Below, piece after piece: positions 45,160 through 54,330 of a DNA stretch of 64,000 nt. A model generated the notes under the pieces. It was not told the origin of the DNA, searched no databases, and saw only the letters and a program-made list of their open reading frames with translations. Positions within the stretch are counted from its first letter, which is position 1, and the number at the start of each line of letters is the position of its first letter. The position numbers and the translations under genes were made by a program. The stretch is from Petrimonas sulfuriphila (GTDB lineage Bacteria > Bacteroidota > Bacteroidia > Bacteroidales > Dysgonomonadaceae): assembly GCF_051201015.1 (NCBI RefSeq), contig NZ_JBPEHI010000009.1. One strand, given 5' to 3'.

Positions 45160-48100
45160 TTAGAAAGTTAATCTTGCGTTAAACCCAATAGATTTGGTGG
45201 AAGGAACGCTATTAAACTCGATTGCTTCTGCCACAGAGTTCGTTCCGAACATATTTGCTTCCGGATCAATATGCGGGACGTGCGACTTAATAATCCACAG
45301 ATTACGGCCTTCCAGGCCCAGTTCGGCACGTTGTAAGGCTAATCCTTTAATCCATGACGCCGGAAGCGTATAAGACAACCTTACTTCTCTTAATTTCACA
45401 TAAGAGGCGTCAAAAACCGAACCTTCCGTATTGGATACGGAAGAGTACCACCCCCAGAAATCCTGCATGGATTGTACAGGAACATCGTTAGGACGGTAAG
45501 TCCCGTCTCCATTATCTATCACTCCTTTGTCTATAAAAATCCTGTCTCTGTTCTCCAGGGTTTCAACGGCGCGTCCCGAAGCACGTACACTGGCTGCAGT
45601 GCTTGAAAACATAACACCTCCCTGCCGTATGTCGACAAGAAATCCTAAGTTCACCCCGTAGAAAGTGAATGAGTTATTAATACCCATTGTCCAATCGGGA
45701 TAAATGTTCCCGATAAATTTACCTGTTTCCACTTCCCGTAAGCCGGTGTTTTTGTTGATGATAAACTCTCCGTCGGGATTTCTCTTCCATTTGGTTCCAT
45801 ATAAACCGAAGGTTTCTCCTTTTCTTGCCTGAGTTTGTAATCCAGACCAACCGCTTGCCAGATTGTAAATCAGATCGGGCTTCTCTTCCACCAATTTTTC
45901 TACAATCTGTTCGTTCTTGGCAAAGTTTACATCCACAGTCCAATCGATGTTCCTTGTTTTGACGGGTGTTACGCCCACTGCCAGCTCGATCCCTTTGTTG
46001 GCTATGGCACCCAGGTTAACCTTTTTTGCGAAATAGCCTGTCGAGAGCGGTATATCGAGGGAGATAATCTGGTTACTCGTCAACACATTGTAGTAAGTAA
46101 AATCAATATATGCTCTGTTTTTGAAAAACTTGAGATTGGTGCCGATTTCAAAAGAGCGTTGATTTTGTGGCTTGAGGTTTGCGCTGGGAATTACACGGGG
46201 AACGGTGAACGCCGTTGCAATGTCTCCGAAAGGAAAAGTTCCGCCCAATCCGTATTGTGAAAAATAAGTTGTTGCCGGTGAAAATACATAGTCAAGCTGG
46301 TATGGAGCTTCATCGCTACCCACATTTGCCCAATTTAACCGTAGATTTCCAAAACTAAGAATGTCATTGACAGGTATCAGTTCACTGAAAACAAAACTTG
46401 AACTCATGGAAGGATAAAAATAGGAACGGTGTTCTATCGGCAATGTGGAACTCCAGTCGTTTCTCCCGGTTATATTCAGGTACAGGAAGTTTTTATAAGC
46501 AAATCCGATATCTCCGTATACCCCAACCAGTCTTTTCAAACTGCTGGAATAGTAAGGTACTTTTGTGGCCACATTACTTGGCACATAGAGGTCCTTAACC
46601 GTAAGTTCTTTTCCCTCCAGACCATTGTACTCAACATATCGCTGATTGACGTTGTGTCCTGCAATGACCTTCATCTCAAGATCAGGCATTAGATTCCTGG
46701 TTGCCGTTACCATGAAATCGTTGTTGATGATCTGGGTATAGTAACTATTGGTATAGTAGCTCCCCTTTAAATCGCCGAAAGTGCCGACACTGGTAACTTG
46801 TTTTCGGTTATCGGTGGAGAAATCCAATCCAAAAATATTGGAAACAGAAATCCATGAAACAGGTTCATAGGTGAGGGTTTCTGATAAGATTACGCGTTCA
46901 AGCCCGCCGGTAAATTTATTCTTGTTTACAATCCAGTAAGGATTATTGCCGGTTTTATCTGACGACAAAGATATCTGTTCCCCTGTCTTGGGATTTATCC
47001 AGTTTTCGCGGAGCAGGTTGGTATCGACAGTACGCGGTAATCCGTTAATGGCACTGCTTAAGACGTTGGGGTCGTTGGAACTTTGCGCCGGGCGACCCTC
47101 CGAATCAATATTGTAATAATTGACGATAGTCCGTGATTGGAAGTTGTCGGTGAAGTTTATGCCGCTGTTTAACGACAAAGTGTATTTTCCCATATTCATG
47201 CCCGGAACAATTCCTGTTTGATTATGAGCGGTAATCCCAACCCGATAATCCATTTTTTTACCCCCTCCTGAAAAGGCAACGCTGTTGATATAGGTGTGCC
47301 CTGTTTCATAAAAATCACGGACATTATTGGGATAGGCCTGAAGGGTTACTTCCTCGCCCAGGAAATTTTTGAATTTTTGATCTTGAACATCAGCAATTTT
47401 AGGTCCCCACCCCCCTGTGAATTTTAAATCATACACTCCGTAATTACCTTGGGCATATTCATTTTGAAAATCTGGAAGTTTCAGGGGTGTCTCGAAACGT
47501 ACGGAAGAATTTACTTCTATGTTCATGCGTCCCTCCGCTCCCTTTTTCGTGGTAATGATCACAGCTCCGTTCTTTGCACGTGCACCGTACAATGCGGAGG
47601 CCGCAGCTCCTTTTAAAATAGACATACTTTCGATATCGTCGGAGTTGAGGTCTCCTGCGCGGTTCCCGTAGTCAGCAACACCCGCCACAACATTCGTTGA
47701 AGCACTGCCCTGAGAACTGTTGTCGATGGGTACGCCGTCTACAACAAACAGGGGTTGATTGTTGCCGTCAAGGGAGTTAGCCCCCCGGATGATTATTTTG
47801 GAAGAGCCTCCTACTGTTCCAGAAGAAGAACTGATCCTTACCCCTGCTACTTTTCCGGCTAAAGAGTTTATCACGTTAGCATCACGGGCTTTAAGCAACT
47901 CGTCGCTTTTTACATTGGCTACGGCATAACCGAGTGATTTATCTTTACGGGAAATACCAATGGCGGTGACAACAACTTCTTCCAGCAATTCCGTATCCGA
48001 ACTTAATTTTATGTTTACTGTTGTGCTCACCGGAACTTCCTGCATTACGTATCCCACGTATGAAATCACCAGTGTTCCGTTTTCGGGTGCCGAAAGGGTA

Positions 48101-48276
48101 AATTTTCCGTTGGCATCGGTCACCGTACCCTGTGAAGTGCCTTTTATCCGGATACTTGCGCCAATGGCCGGGTATTCGTTCTCATCCACTACAGTTCCCC
48201 GTACTTGTGTCTGAGCCGTTACAATCCCCATTCCTATGAAGAAGAGGGCTAAGAACAAAATAAGTTGTTTTTTCAT
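45160..48276 (-). CDS. SusC/RagA-family TonB-linked outer membrane transporter
   Basis: A 1038-residue outer membrane transporter: signal peptide ending ITVTAQ-like (IGMGIVTAQ), carboxypeptidase-D regulatory-like domain (about 25-105), SusC signature (LLEEVVVTAIGI), plug with SMSILKGAAASALYGARAKNG, and barrel ending SIGFNARLTF. No glycoside hydrolase, peptidase or sulfatase gene is nearby, so the substrate is open. It is transcribed from a well-matched promoter about 235 bp upstream, which gives a long leader containing a hairpin. No anti-sigma or hybrid sensor gene is adjacent. Confidence 0.9.
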   Translation of the reverse strand: MKKQLILFLALFFIGMGIVTAQTQVRGTVVDENEYPAIGASIRIKGTSQGTVTDANGKFTLSAPENGTLVISYVGYVMQEVPVSTTVNIKLSSDTELLEEVVVTAIGISRKDKSLGYAVANVKSDELLKARDANVINSLAGKVAGVRISSSSGTVGGSSKIIIRGANSLDGNNQPLFVVDGVPIDNSSQGSASTNVVAGVADYGNRAGDLNSDDIESMSILKGAAASALYGARAKNGAVIITTKKGAEGRMNIEVNSSVRFETPLKLPDFQNEYAQGNYGVYDLKFTGGWGPKIADVQDQKFKNFLGEEVTLQAYPNNVRDFYETGHTYINSVAFSGGGKKMDYRVGITAHNQTGIVPGMNMGKYTLSLNSGINFTDNFQSRTIVNYYNIDSEGRPAQSSNDPNVLSSAINGLPRTVDTNLLRENWINPKTGEQISLSSDKTGNNPYWIVNKNKFTGGLERVILSETLTYEPVSWISVSNIFGLDFSTDNRKQVTSVGTFGDLKGSYYTNSYYTQIINNDFMVTATRNLMPDLEMKVIAGHNVNQRYVEYNGLEGKELTVKDLYVPSNVATKVPYYSSSLKRLVGVYGDIGFAYKNFLYLNITGRNDWSSTLPIEHRSYFYPSMSSSFVFSELIPVNDILSFGNLRLNWANVGSDEAPYQLDYVFSPATTYFSQYGLGGTFPFGDIATAFTVPRVIPSANLKPQNQRSFEIGTNLKFFKNRAYIDFTYYNVLTSNQIISLDIPLSTGYFAKKVNLGAIANKGIELAVGVTPVKTRNIDWTVDVNFAKNEQIVEKLVEEKPDLIYNLASGWSGLQTQARKGETFGLYGTKWKRNPDGEFIINKNTGLREVETGKFIGNIYPDWTMGINNSFTFYGVNLGFLVDIRQGGVMFSSTAASVRASGRAVETLENRDRIFIDKGVIDNGDGTYRPNDVPVQSMQDFWGWYSSVSNTEGSVFDASYVKLREVRLSYTLPASWIKGLALQRAELGLEGRNLWIIKSHVPHIDPEANMFGTNSVAEAIEFNSVPSTKSIGFNARLTF

Positions 48277-48326
48277 ACTCTACTTTTTTAAGTTAATCAA
48301 ATCTGTTTTTATTGCGTGTCGGAAGA

Positions 48327-48363
48327 CCGGAAAGGCAAAATAATCCGTTTGCCGGCTTTCCGG
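48327..48363 (-). promoter_or_regulatory. Hairpin in the leader of the second SusC transcript
   Basis: ccggaaag (48327-48334) pairs with ctttccgg (48356-48363) and gcaaa with tttgc inside, leaving a 3-nt bulge. The structure lies in the predicted 5' leader, 51-87 bp before the SusC-like start. It may be an attenuator, an RNA-stability element or an antisense target; the sequence alone does not decide. Confidence 0.4.
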
Positions 48364-48510
48364 ATTTTTGTTTGAAGAAACGGTTGACAGAAATGCCTTT
48401 ATCTTTCTTGGTCTGTACATCTCAATTATTTTTAATTTTTATATTTTAGTGTGTTAAATAATGTGTTTATCACGTTTAATCAACAACCCTTTAGGGTAAC
48501 CTTACGATCA

Positions 48511-48541
48511 CAAAAGTAAAAAGTAACTTTTTTATTCCAAC
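48511..48541 (-). promoter_or_regulatory. Promoter of the second SusCD operon
   Basis: On the minus strand a TTGG element is followed after 19 bases by TACTTTTG (48518-48511), fitting the -33 TTTG / -7 TAnnTTTG architecture of Bacteroidota in spacing and sequence. It predicts a leader of about 225 nt. Confidence 0.6.
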
Positions 48542-48777
48542 AATGTTTCTTATTTTATAAGAATATTAAGGTGCTTCATAATTGGGTTGTCATTTTTAAT
48601 CAGGTATTTACCGGCTTTTGATTGGAGGATGGATGTTTTCTTTAAAGACAAACTAGGTTCAGGCGCGTGTTTTGTTCCAAGTTGAAAGTTCCTTTCGGGA
48701 GAATGTCCCATGTGTTCTTTGGCCAAAGACAACGGGCATTTTATGTAGAATTATTCCAAATAGAAAACAGGTGTAAA

Positions 48778-48803
48778 TAATTAAAGAAATATTTCTTTAA
48801 TTA
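48778..48803. promoter_or_regulatory. 26-bp perfect palindrome upstream of hydrogenase promoter
   Basis: The half-site taattaaagaaat (48778-48790) is followed at once by its exact complement through 48803. The centre is about 50 bp upstream of the predicted transcription start. The position suits an activator or an upstream repressor of the hydrogenase locus. It does not match the Rex consensus that I know (TTGTGA/TCACAA type). Confidence 0.6.
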
Positions 48804-48827
48804 CAAAGAAAATACACTACATTTGTA

Positions 48828-48835
48828 AAAGATGA
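48828..48835 (+). promoter_or_regulatory. -7 promoter box of the hydrogenase locus
   Basis: TACATTTG matches TAnnTTTG. The expected -33 TTTG is lacking at the right distance, consistent with activator dependence. The leader to the first start codon at 48912 would be about 70 nt. Confidence 0.5.
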
Positions 48836-48911
48836 AATGTGTGTTTAGTCGAATGACTGTTAATCTCTTACAAGTCTTAAAGGTTGATTTTGTTTAATAA
48901 AAAATGCGGGT

Positions 48912-49424
48912 ATGGAAACACTGATAAACGCTCCCGTTACGGGGGAAATTCTCGATGAAATCATCGAAAAATACCGCGGAAAGCCTGGTATGTTGCTCAC
49001 CACGTTGGAAGAAGTACAGGAGAAAAATCCCCTGAACTATCTTCCAGGTGAAACGCTGGCCGAAATATCGAAAAAACTGAAGGTGCCTTATACACAGGTC
49101 TACAGTGTAGCCACGTTTTATTCCTTCTTTAATTTAAAACCTCAAGGCAAGCATTCGATTGTCGTTTGTCGCGGTACAGCGTGTCACACAAAAGGTTCAA
49201 AAGCCTTGCTGGATGATATCGGAAAAATTTTAGGTATTAAACGTACTGGTGACGATACTGAATCATCTTTCACTACTCCCGATAACATGTTTACGATAAG
49301 GACGGTGGCCTGTTTCGGACAATGCGCACAATCGCCCGTCGTAGCCATAGACAATGTTATTTACAGTAACGTGAATTCCCGGAAATTAATGAAAATCCTG
49401 AGCAAATACACCCCACGGCTATGA
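48912..49424 (+). CDS. NuoE-like [2Fe-2S] subunit of hydrogenase module 1
   Basis: A 170-residue protein of the NuoE/HydC family (24-kDa complex I-like subunit). An N-terminal helical bundle (about 1-75) is followed by a thioredoxin-like domain with four [2Fe-2S] ligands: C-x4-C in VVCRGTACHTKG and C-x3-C in VACFGQCAQSP. It passes electrons between the NuoF-type flavoprotein and the hydrogenase subunit. It overlaps the next gene by 4 bp (ATGA type), so translation is coupled. A second copy of this family ends the locus at 62480. Confidence 0.9.
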   Translation: METLINAPVTGEILDEIIEKYRGKPGMLLTTLEEVQEKNPLNYLPGETLAEISKKLKVPYTQVYSVATFYSFFNLKPQGKHSIVVCRGTACHTKGSKALLDDIGKILGIKRTGDDTESSFTTPDNMFTIRTVACFGQCAQSPVVAIDNVIYSNVNSRKLMKILSKYTPRL

Positions 49425-52400
49425 AACCGTCTGAAATTGAAACCTTAAGAAAACAGCACAAGGAAAGGATCCTGCCGGCGACTCCCATGATTTTGGTTGG
49501 AATGGGGACCTGCGGTATCGGTAACGGAGCCGCTACGGTTTATCATCATTTCGAAAAGGTGCTGTCGGAGAATAACTTCGATTGTAAACTCAAGCAGGCC
49601 GGTTGTTTCGGTTTCTGCGCTGAAGAACCGATGGTGATGTTCTATCAGCCGGGCAAGCCTATGCTGGTTTACAGTAAAGTGGAAGTGAAGGATGTAAAAC
49701 GCATCATTGATAATTTACATAAAAACAGGCTGTATAAAAACAAGCTGTTGTGTCGCATCGATGAATGGGATTTCCTGACTTCGGAGGTGGTATTTGGAAA
49801 GGGTTACGAAGATATTCCTCACTGGGATGAGGTGCCCTTTTTTAAGGGACAGAAGAAAGTGGTGTTGCGCCATGCCGGCCTCATCGACCCTGAAGACATT
49901 TTCGATTATATTGCTGTGGGAGGATACAATGCCATGGCAAAAGCGGTTATGGCTTATGAGCCGGCAGAAGTAGTAGAGCAAGTGATGGCGTCGAAGTTGC
50001 GTGGCCGGGGAGGAGCAGGTTTCCCTACGGGAGTAAAATGGTCAATCATGCAAAAACAGGATGCCCGGCAGAAATATGTTATCTGCAATGCGGACGAGGG
50101 CGATCCGGGCGCGTACATGAACCGTAACGAAATTGAAAGCGACCCGCACATGTTGCTCGAAGGTATGCTGATAGGTGCTTACGCCATGGGAGCAAGTGAG
50201 GGCATTGCATACGTGAGGGCAGAATATCCGCTTGCCGTAAAGCGGCTTCGGACGGCTATCGGTCAAGCTGAACAACTCGGGCTCATGGGTGAAAATATAT
50301 TGGGTACCGGTTTCAGTTTCAAGATGGACATTGTTGAAGGGGTCGGAGCCTTCGTTTGCGGTGAGGAGACAGCATTGATTGCTTCCATCGAAGGGAAGGC
50401 GGGCCGACCGCTTCCGCGTCCGCCTTATCCTGCCAGCAAAGGATTGTACGGAAAACCCACCAATATCAACAACGTGGAAACCTGGTGCAACGTGCCGGTC
50501 ATCATTGAAAAAGGTGCCGGATGGTTCACAGCTATGGGGACGGAAAAAAGCCCAGGAACAAAAGTGTTCTCACTGGTGGGAAAAGTGAAGAATACAGGGT
50601 TGGTAGAACTTCCTCTCGGGTCAAGGTTGGAGCAATTTGTGTTCAATATCGGGGAGGGAACAGGAACTTCCAAACGCGTAAAAGCCGTGCAGACCGGCGG
50701 GCCTTCCGGCGGTTGCATCCCGTTGGAGTTTTTTTCAACCCCGGTGGATTACGAGTCACTGGCAGGCATTGGAGCCATCATGGGTTCGGGAGGAATGGTG
50801 GTGATGGACCAGGACAACTGCATGGTTGACGTGGCGCGGTATTTTCTGGAGTTCAACGCAGGAGAATCGTGCGGAAAATGTACGCCCTGTCGTGAAGGGG
50901 CGTCACAAGCATTGGCTATTCTCACCCGCATCACCCGGGGACAAGGAACGTTCGCCGATTTAACGGTCTTGGAGCTGCTCAGCGGTGTTATCAAAGATTC
51001 GTCGCTTTGCGCTCTCGGGCAAACCGCCCCCAATCCCATTCTGACCACGTTAAAATACTTCCGGAACGAGTACGAAGAGCATATCCGGGAGAAACGGTGT
51101 CATGCAGGGACATGCGAGTCGCTGTTCATGGCTTTGTGCGAAAATAGCTGTCCGCTGCACATGAACATTCCGGGTTACATCGAACTGATTAAGGAAGACC
51201 GTGTGGAAGAAGCCTTTGAGCTTACGCTGCGCGATAATCCCCTGCCGGGAACAATAGGGAGGATTTGTCACTTCCATTGCCAAATGCGTTGCCGTCGTGA
51301 AATGCTGGACCAGCCGGTTTCGCAAGGCGAGATCCACCGGTACTTGGCTGATACCATGTACCAGCTAGGGAAAGAGAACGGGATCTACCATAAACTGATT
51401 AAAGAAAAACTTCCTCCCACCGGAAAAAGGATTGCCATTGTAGGTGCCGGGCCAGCAGGGCTTACGGCAGCCTTTTACCTGGTACGCCTCGGCCATGATA
51501 TCACCGTTTACGAGGCTTTGTCCGAAGCTGGGGGAGTAGCGCGTTTCGGCATACCGCATTATCGTTTGCCGAAAGAAGTGTTGAGGAAGGAGGCCAGGCT
51601 GATAAAAAAACTGGGTGTGAAATTCAAGTTCAACCAGCGATTGGGAGACAACCTTTCCCTGGAAGAGTTAAAAAATGAGTTCGATGTCATTTATTTGGCG
51701 ATAGGTGCATGGAAAAATATTGATTTGAAAATTCCGGGAGAAGATGCAAAAGGTGTTTTTGCGGGAACAACAATTCTGAAAGAGATGGCTGTGGGGAAAA
51801 CACCGAAAGTGGGTGAGCGGGTTGCTATTGTCGGTGCCGGAAACGTGGCCATCGACACGGCCCGGAGTTTATTACGCCTGGGAAAGGATGTAACCATCGT
51901 TTACCGGCGTGAAAAAGGGGATATGCCTGCCAACGCCGTCGAGATATCGGAATCGGAAGAAGAAAAAATCAACTATCGTTTTATGGCTTCTCCCAACGGG
52001 ATTATAACGGATAAATCGGGCAGAGTAAAAGCGCTGCACATTGAAAGGATGTCGGGTGGAAGCATCGATTCTTCCGGGAGGAAAAAACCGGTTGCCACCG
52101 GAGTATTTGAAGAAATTCCGTGTGATGCTGTTGTGCTGGCTGTCGGTGAACGGGTAGATTCCGGATTTCTGGCTGAAAAAAATATGAAGCTTACCCGGGA
52201 CGGGCGAATCGTTATTGATCCGTTCACTTTTCAAACAACTGATCCGAAAGTCTACGCCGGGGGAGATGCGGTAAGCGGCCCCTCAACAGCGGCAGAGGCA
52301 ATGGGGATGGCGAAGAAAGCCGCTGCTGCGATGGACAGGATGTTGACGGGTGAAAACCGGTTTTACCTGCTCTCGCCCCCGTTTGACTATCGAAACGTTG

Positions 52401-52555
52401 TGCCCGCAAATCCAAAACCCGCTTCGAAGAATGTTCCGAGGAGGCTTTCGGTGAAAGACCGGGTGAATAATTTCAACGAGATCTCCTGCGGATTTACGGG
52501 TGAGCAGGCCCGCAATGAGGTGGAGAGGTGCCTGAGGTGTGACGTGAAATATTAA
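49421..52555 (+). CDS. NuoF-GltD fusion: NAD(P)H-dependent flavoprotein of hydrogenase module 1
   Basis: A 1044-residue fusion. Residues about 20-110: thioredoxin-like [2Fe-2S] domain (GTCGIGNGA, AGCFGFC). Residues about 140-560: NuoF core with NADH/FMN motifs RGRGGAGFPTG and FVCGEETALI and the [4Fe-4S] site ESCGKCTPCREG. Residues about 560-1044: GltD-like module with Fe-S cysteines (ENSCPLHMNIP, ICHFHCQMRCRR), FAD motif IAIVGAGPAGLTAAF (about 671), NAD(P) motif VAIVGAGNVAID (about 801) and AGGDAVSGPST (about 945). It is about 430 residues longer than the second HydB here and lacks the usual C-terminal 2[4Fe-4S] domain. I infer that it couples two pyridine nucleotide or flavin sites to hydrogenase. 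Confidence 0.9.
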   Translation: MKPSEIETLRKQHKERILPATPMILVGMGTCGIGNGAATVYHHFEKVLSENNFDCKLKQAGCFGFCAEEPMVMFYQPGKPMLVYSKVEVKDVKRIIDNLHKNRLYKNKLLCRIDEWDFLTSEVVFGKGYEDIPHWDEVPFFKGQKKVVLRHAGLIDPEDIFDYIAVGGYNAMAKAVMAYEPAEVVEQVMASKLRGRGGAGFPTGVKWSIMQKQDARQKYVICNADEGDPGAYMNRNEIESDPHMLLEGMLIGAYAMGASEGIAYVRAEYPLAVKRLRTAIGQAEQLGLMGENILGTGFSFKMDIVEGVGAFVCGEETALIASIEGKAGRPLPRPPYPASKGLYGKPTNINNVETWCNVPVIIEKGAGWFTAMGTEKSPGTKVFSLVGKVKNTGLVELPLGSRLEQFVFNIGEGTGTSKRVKAVQTGGPSGGCIPLEFFSTPVDYESLAGIGAIMGSGGMVVMDQDNCMVDVARYFLEFNAGESCGKCTPCREGASQALAILTRITRGQGTFADLTVLELLSGVIKDSSLCALGQTAPNPILTTLKYFRNEYEEHIREKRCHAGTCESLFMALCENSCPLHMNIPGYIELIKEDRVEEAFELTLRDNPLPGTIGRICHFHCQMRCRREMLDQPVSQGEIHRYLADTMYQLGKENGIYHKLIKEKLPPTGKRIAIVGAGPAGLTAAFYLVRLGHDITVYEALSEAGGVARFGIPHYRLPKEVLRKEARLIKKLGVKFKFNQRLGDNLSLEELKNEFDVIYLAIGAWKNIDLKIPGEDAKGVFAGTTILKEMAVGKTPKVGERVAIVGAGNVAIDTARSLLRLGKDVTIVYRREKGDMPANAVEISESEEEKINYRFMASPNGIITDKSGRVKALHIERMSGGSIDSSGRKKPVATGVFEEIPCDAVVLAVGERVDSGFLAEKNMKLTRDGRIVIDPFTFQTTDPKVYAGGDAVSGPSTAAEAMGMAKKAAAAMDRMLTGENRFYLLSPPFDYRNVVPANPKPASKNVPRRLSVKDRVNNFNEISCGFTGEQARNEVERCLRCDVKY

Positions 52556-52572
52556 TCTGAAAAAGCTGTATT

Positions 52573-54330
52573 ATGGAAATTAACATCAATAACCGTCCTG
52601 TTCAGGTAGCTGAAGGAGCCACCATTCTGGAAGCATGCCGTTCTGTGGGAATAGAGGTGCCTACGCTGTGTTACCTGAAAGATGTATCGCAAAATGCGTC
52701 GTGTGGCGTTTGTGTGGTGGAAGTGAAAGGTGCTAAATCGTTATTGCGCTCGTGCATCACCCAGGTTACCGAGGGAATGGAAATTTCTACGAACAGCCCG
52801 AGGGCCATGCAGGCAAGAAAAGTAAATGTTGAGTTATTGCTGGCCAATCATCCTCAGGATTGTTTGATTTGTGACCGGAACGGAAACTGCGAATTGCAGG
52901 AGTTGACCCATGCATTAGGGATTAGTGCTAGGCGGTTTGTTCGCACCCGGAAGGAGCTGCTGGTAAAAGACGAAACATCGCTTTCGCTGGTGCGCGACCC
53001 GGAAAAATGCATCCTGTGCGGCCGTTGCGTTGCCGTTTGCAGCCAGATGCAGGGAGTAAAGGCAATCGATTTTTCGGGACGGGGATTAAAAAGCAAAATC
53101 TCCACTTTTCTCGATTCGGGGTTGGGGCTTGTAGCCTGTTCAAATTGCGGGCAATGCGCCCTGGTCTGCCCCACAGGAGCTATAACGGAGAGAAGTTCGG
53201 TAAGCGAAGTCTGGGCAGCCTTACAAGATCCCGGAAAGATTGTTCTGGTGCAAACCGCGCCAGCCGTGCGTGTCGGAATAGGAGAGGCTATGGGGATGCC
53301 TTACGGAAGCCTGGTTACAGGTCAAATGGTTGCCGGATTACGCCGACTCGGATTCTCGAAAGTGTTCGATACTAATTTCGCTGCCGACCTTACCATTATC
53401 GAGGAAGGGAATGAGCTGCTTCACCGCATCAGGACGGGCGGGGAGTTACCGATGATTACTTCCTGTTCGCCGGGATGGATCAAGTTTATCGAGGATTTTT
53501 ATCCGGGTTTGTTGAGACACCTGTCCACCTGTAAATCACCGCAGCAGATGTTTGGCGCTGTGGCAAAAACCTATTATGCCGAAAAAACGGGAGTCGATCC
53601 GAGAAGCATCGTGGTGGTTTCCATCATGCCTTGTACAGCCAAGAAGTATGAGGCAAAGCGTCCTGAAATGGACGGAGCATTCCATTACTGGAAAGAGAAA
53701 CTTAAACTGAAAGATGAGGAACATTTTTTTGATGTGGATTTTTCGCTTACCACTCGCGAGCTGGCACGTATGTTCAGTGAGTCGGGGGTAAATTTTTCCA
53801 GTCTCCCGGAAGAACGGTTCGACAGCCCGTTGGGTGAATCAACCGGTGCCGCCGTAATATTTGGTGCTACCGGAGGGGTGATGGAAGCGGCACTGAGGAC
53901 AGCTTATGAGGTGTATACCGGTAAAACACTACATGACGTCAATTTTACATCTGTACGGGGTTCCCAAGGAATAAAAGAGGCGGACGTAAATTTGAACGGA
54001 ACGGTTATTAAGGTAGCTGTCGCCCATACACTCAAAAACGCCGGAATTTTGTTGGAACAGATTAAAAACGGCACTTCACCCTATGTGTTTATTGAAGTGA
54101 TGACATGCCCGGGAGGTTGCCTTGGCGGTGGTGGACAACCTATTCCCACCAACGCGGAAACACGTGAAAAACGTGCTGAATCTATTTATTACGATGACGA
54201 TCATAAAGCGATACGAAAATCACATGAAAATCCGGAGATTACCGCAATATATGCCGACTTCTTAAAAAAACCGCTGGGGGAGAAGTCGCATCACTTGCTT
54301 CACACCCATTATATGAAGAGGGAGTATTAA
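52573..54330 (+). CDS. [FeFe] hydrogenase catalytic subunit 1 (variant L1 motif)
   Basis: A 585-residue group A [FeFe] hydrogenase producing or consuming H2. N-terminal relay clusters: plant-type [2Fe-2S] (CYLKDVSQNASCGVC), His-Cys3 [4Fe-4S] (HPQDCLICDRNGNC), and two [4Fe-4S] (CILCGRCVAVC, CSNCGQCALVC). H-cluster motifs: L1 TSCSPGW (residues 296-302), L2 MPCTAKKYE (352-), L3 VMTCPGGCLGGGGQP (about 510). The C-terminal small-subunit-like tail (RKSHENPEI...LLHTHY) is intact. L1 has Ser where the second hydrogenase here has Cys. It lies 17 bp after the NuoF-GltD gene and uses maturases encoded elsewhere. Confidence 0.92.
   Translation: MEININNRPVQVAEGATILEACRSVGIEVPTLCYLKDVSQNASCGVCVVEVKGAKSLLRSCITQVTEGMEISTNSPRAMQARKVNVELLLANHPQDCLICDRNGNCELQELTHALGISARRFVRTRKELLVKDETSLSLVRDPEKCILCGRCVAVCSQMQGVKAIDFSGRGLKSKISTFLDSGLGLVACSNCGQCALVCPTGAITERSSVSEVWAALQDPGKIVLVQTAPAVRVGIGEAMGMPYGSLVTGQMVAGLRRLGFSKVFDTNFAADLTIIEEGNELLHRIRTGGELPMITSCSPGWIKFIEDFYPGLLRHLSTCKSPQQMFGAVAKTYYAEKTGVDPRSIVVVSIMPCTAKKYEAKRPEMDGAFHYWKEKLKLKDEEHFFDVDFSLTTRELARMFSESGVNFSSLPEERFDSPLGESTGAAVIFGATGGVMEAALRTAYEVYTGKTLHDVNFTSVRGSQGIKEADVNLNGTVIKVAVAHTLKNAGILLEQIKNGTSPYVFIEVMTCPGGCLGGGGQPIPTNAETREKRAESIYYDDDHKAIRKSHENPEITAIYADFLKKPLGEKSHHLLHTHYMKREY

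Larger units (their letters stand above)
48277..48911. other. Divergent intergenic control region
   Basis: This 635-bp gap separates the minus-strand SusC-like operon from the plus-strand hydrogenase locus. It contains a leader hairpin (48327-48363), a minus-strand promoter (48511-48541), a 26-bp palindrome (48778-48803) and a plus-strand -7 box (48828-48835). Between about 48550 and 48770 I see only a short minus-strand frame (60 codons) with no family resemblance, and no RNA gene. Confidence 0.7.

Noticed and set aside
48550..48732. Minus-strand frame of 60 codons in the large intergenic region
   Set aside because: No domain, no signal peptide, poor codon pattern, and it lies upstream of the SusC promoter without its own -7 box.
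48778..48803. Reading the palindrome as a Rex (NADH-sensing) operator
   Set aside because: The TTGTGA/TCACAA-type half-sites of Rex are absent; only AT-richness and symmetry agree.
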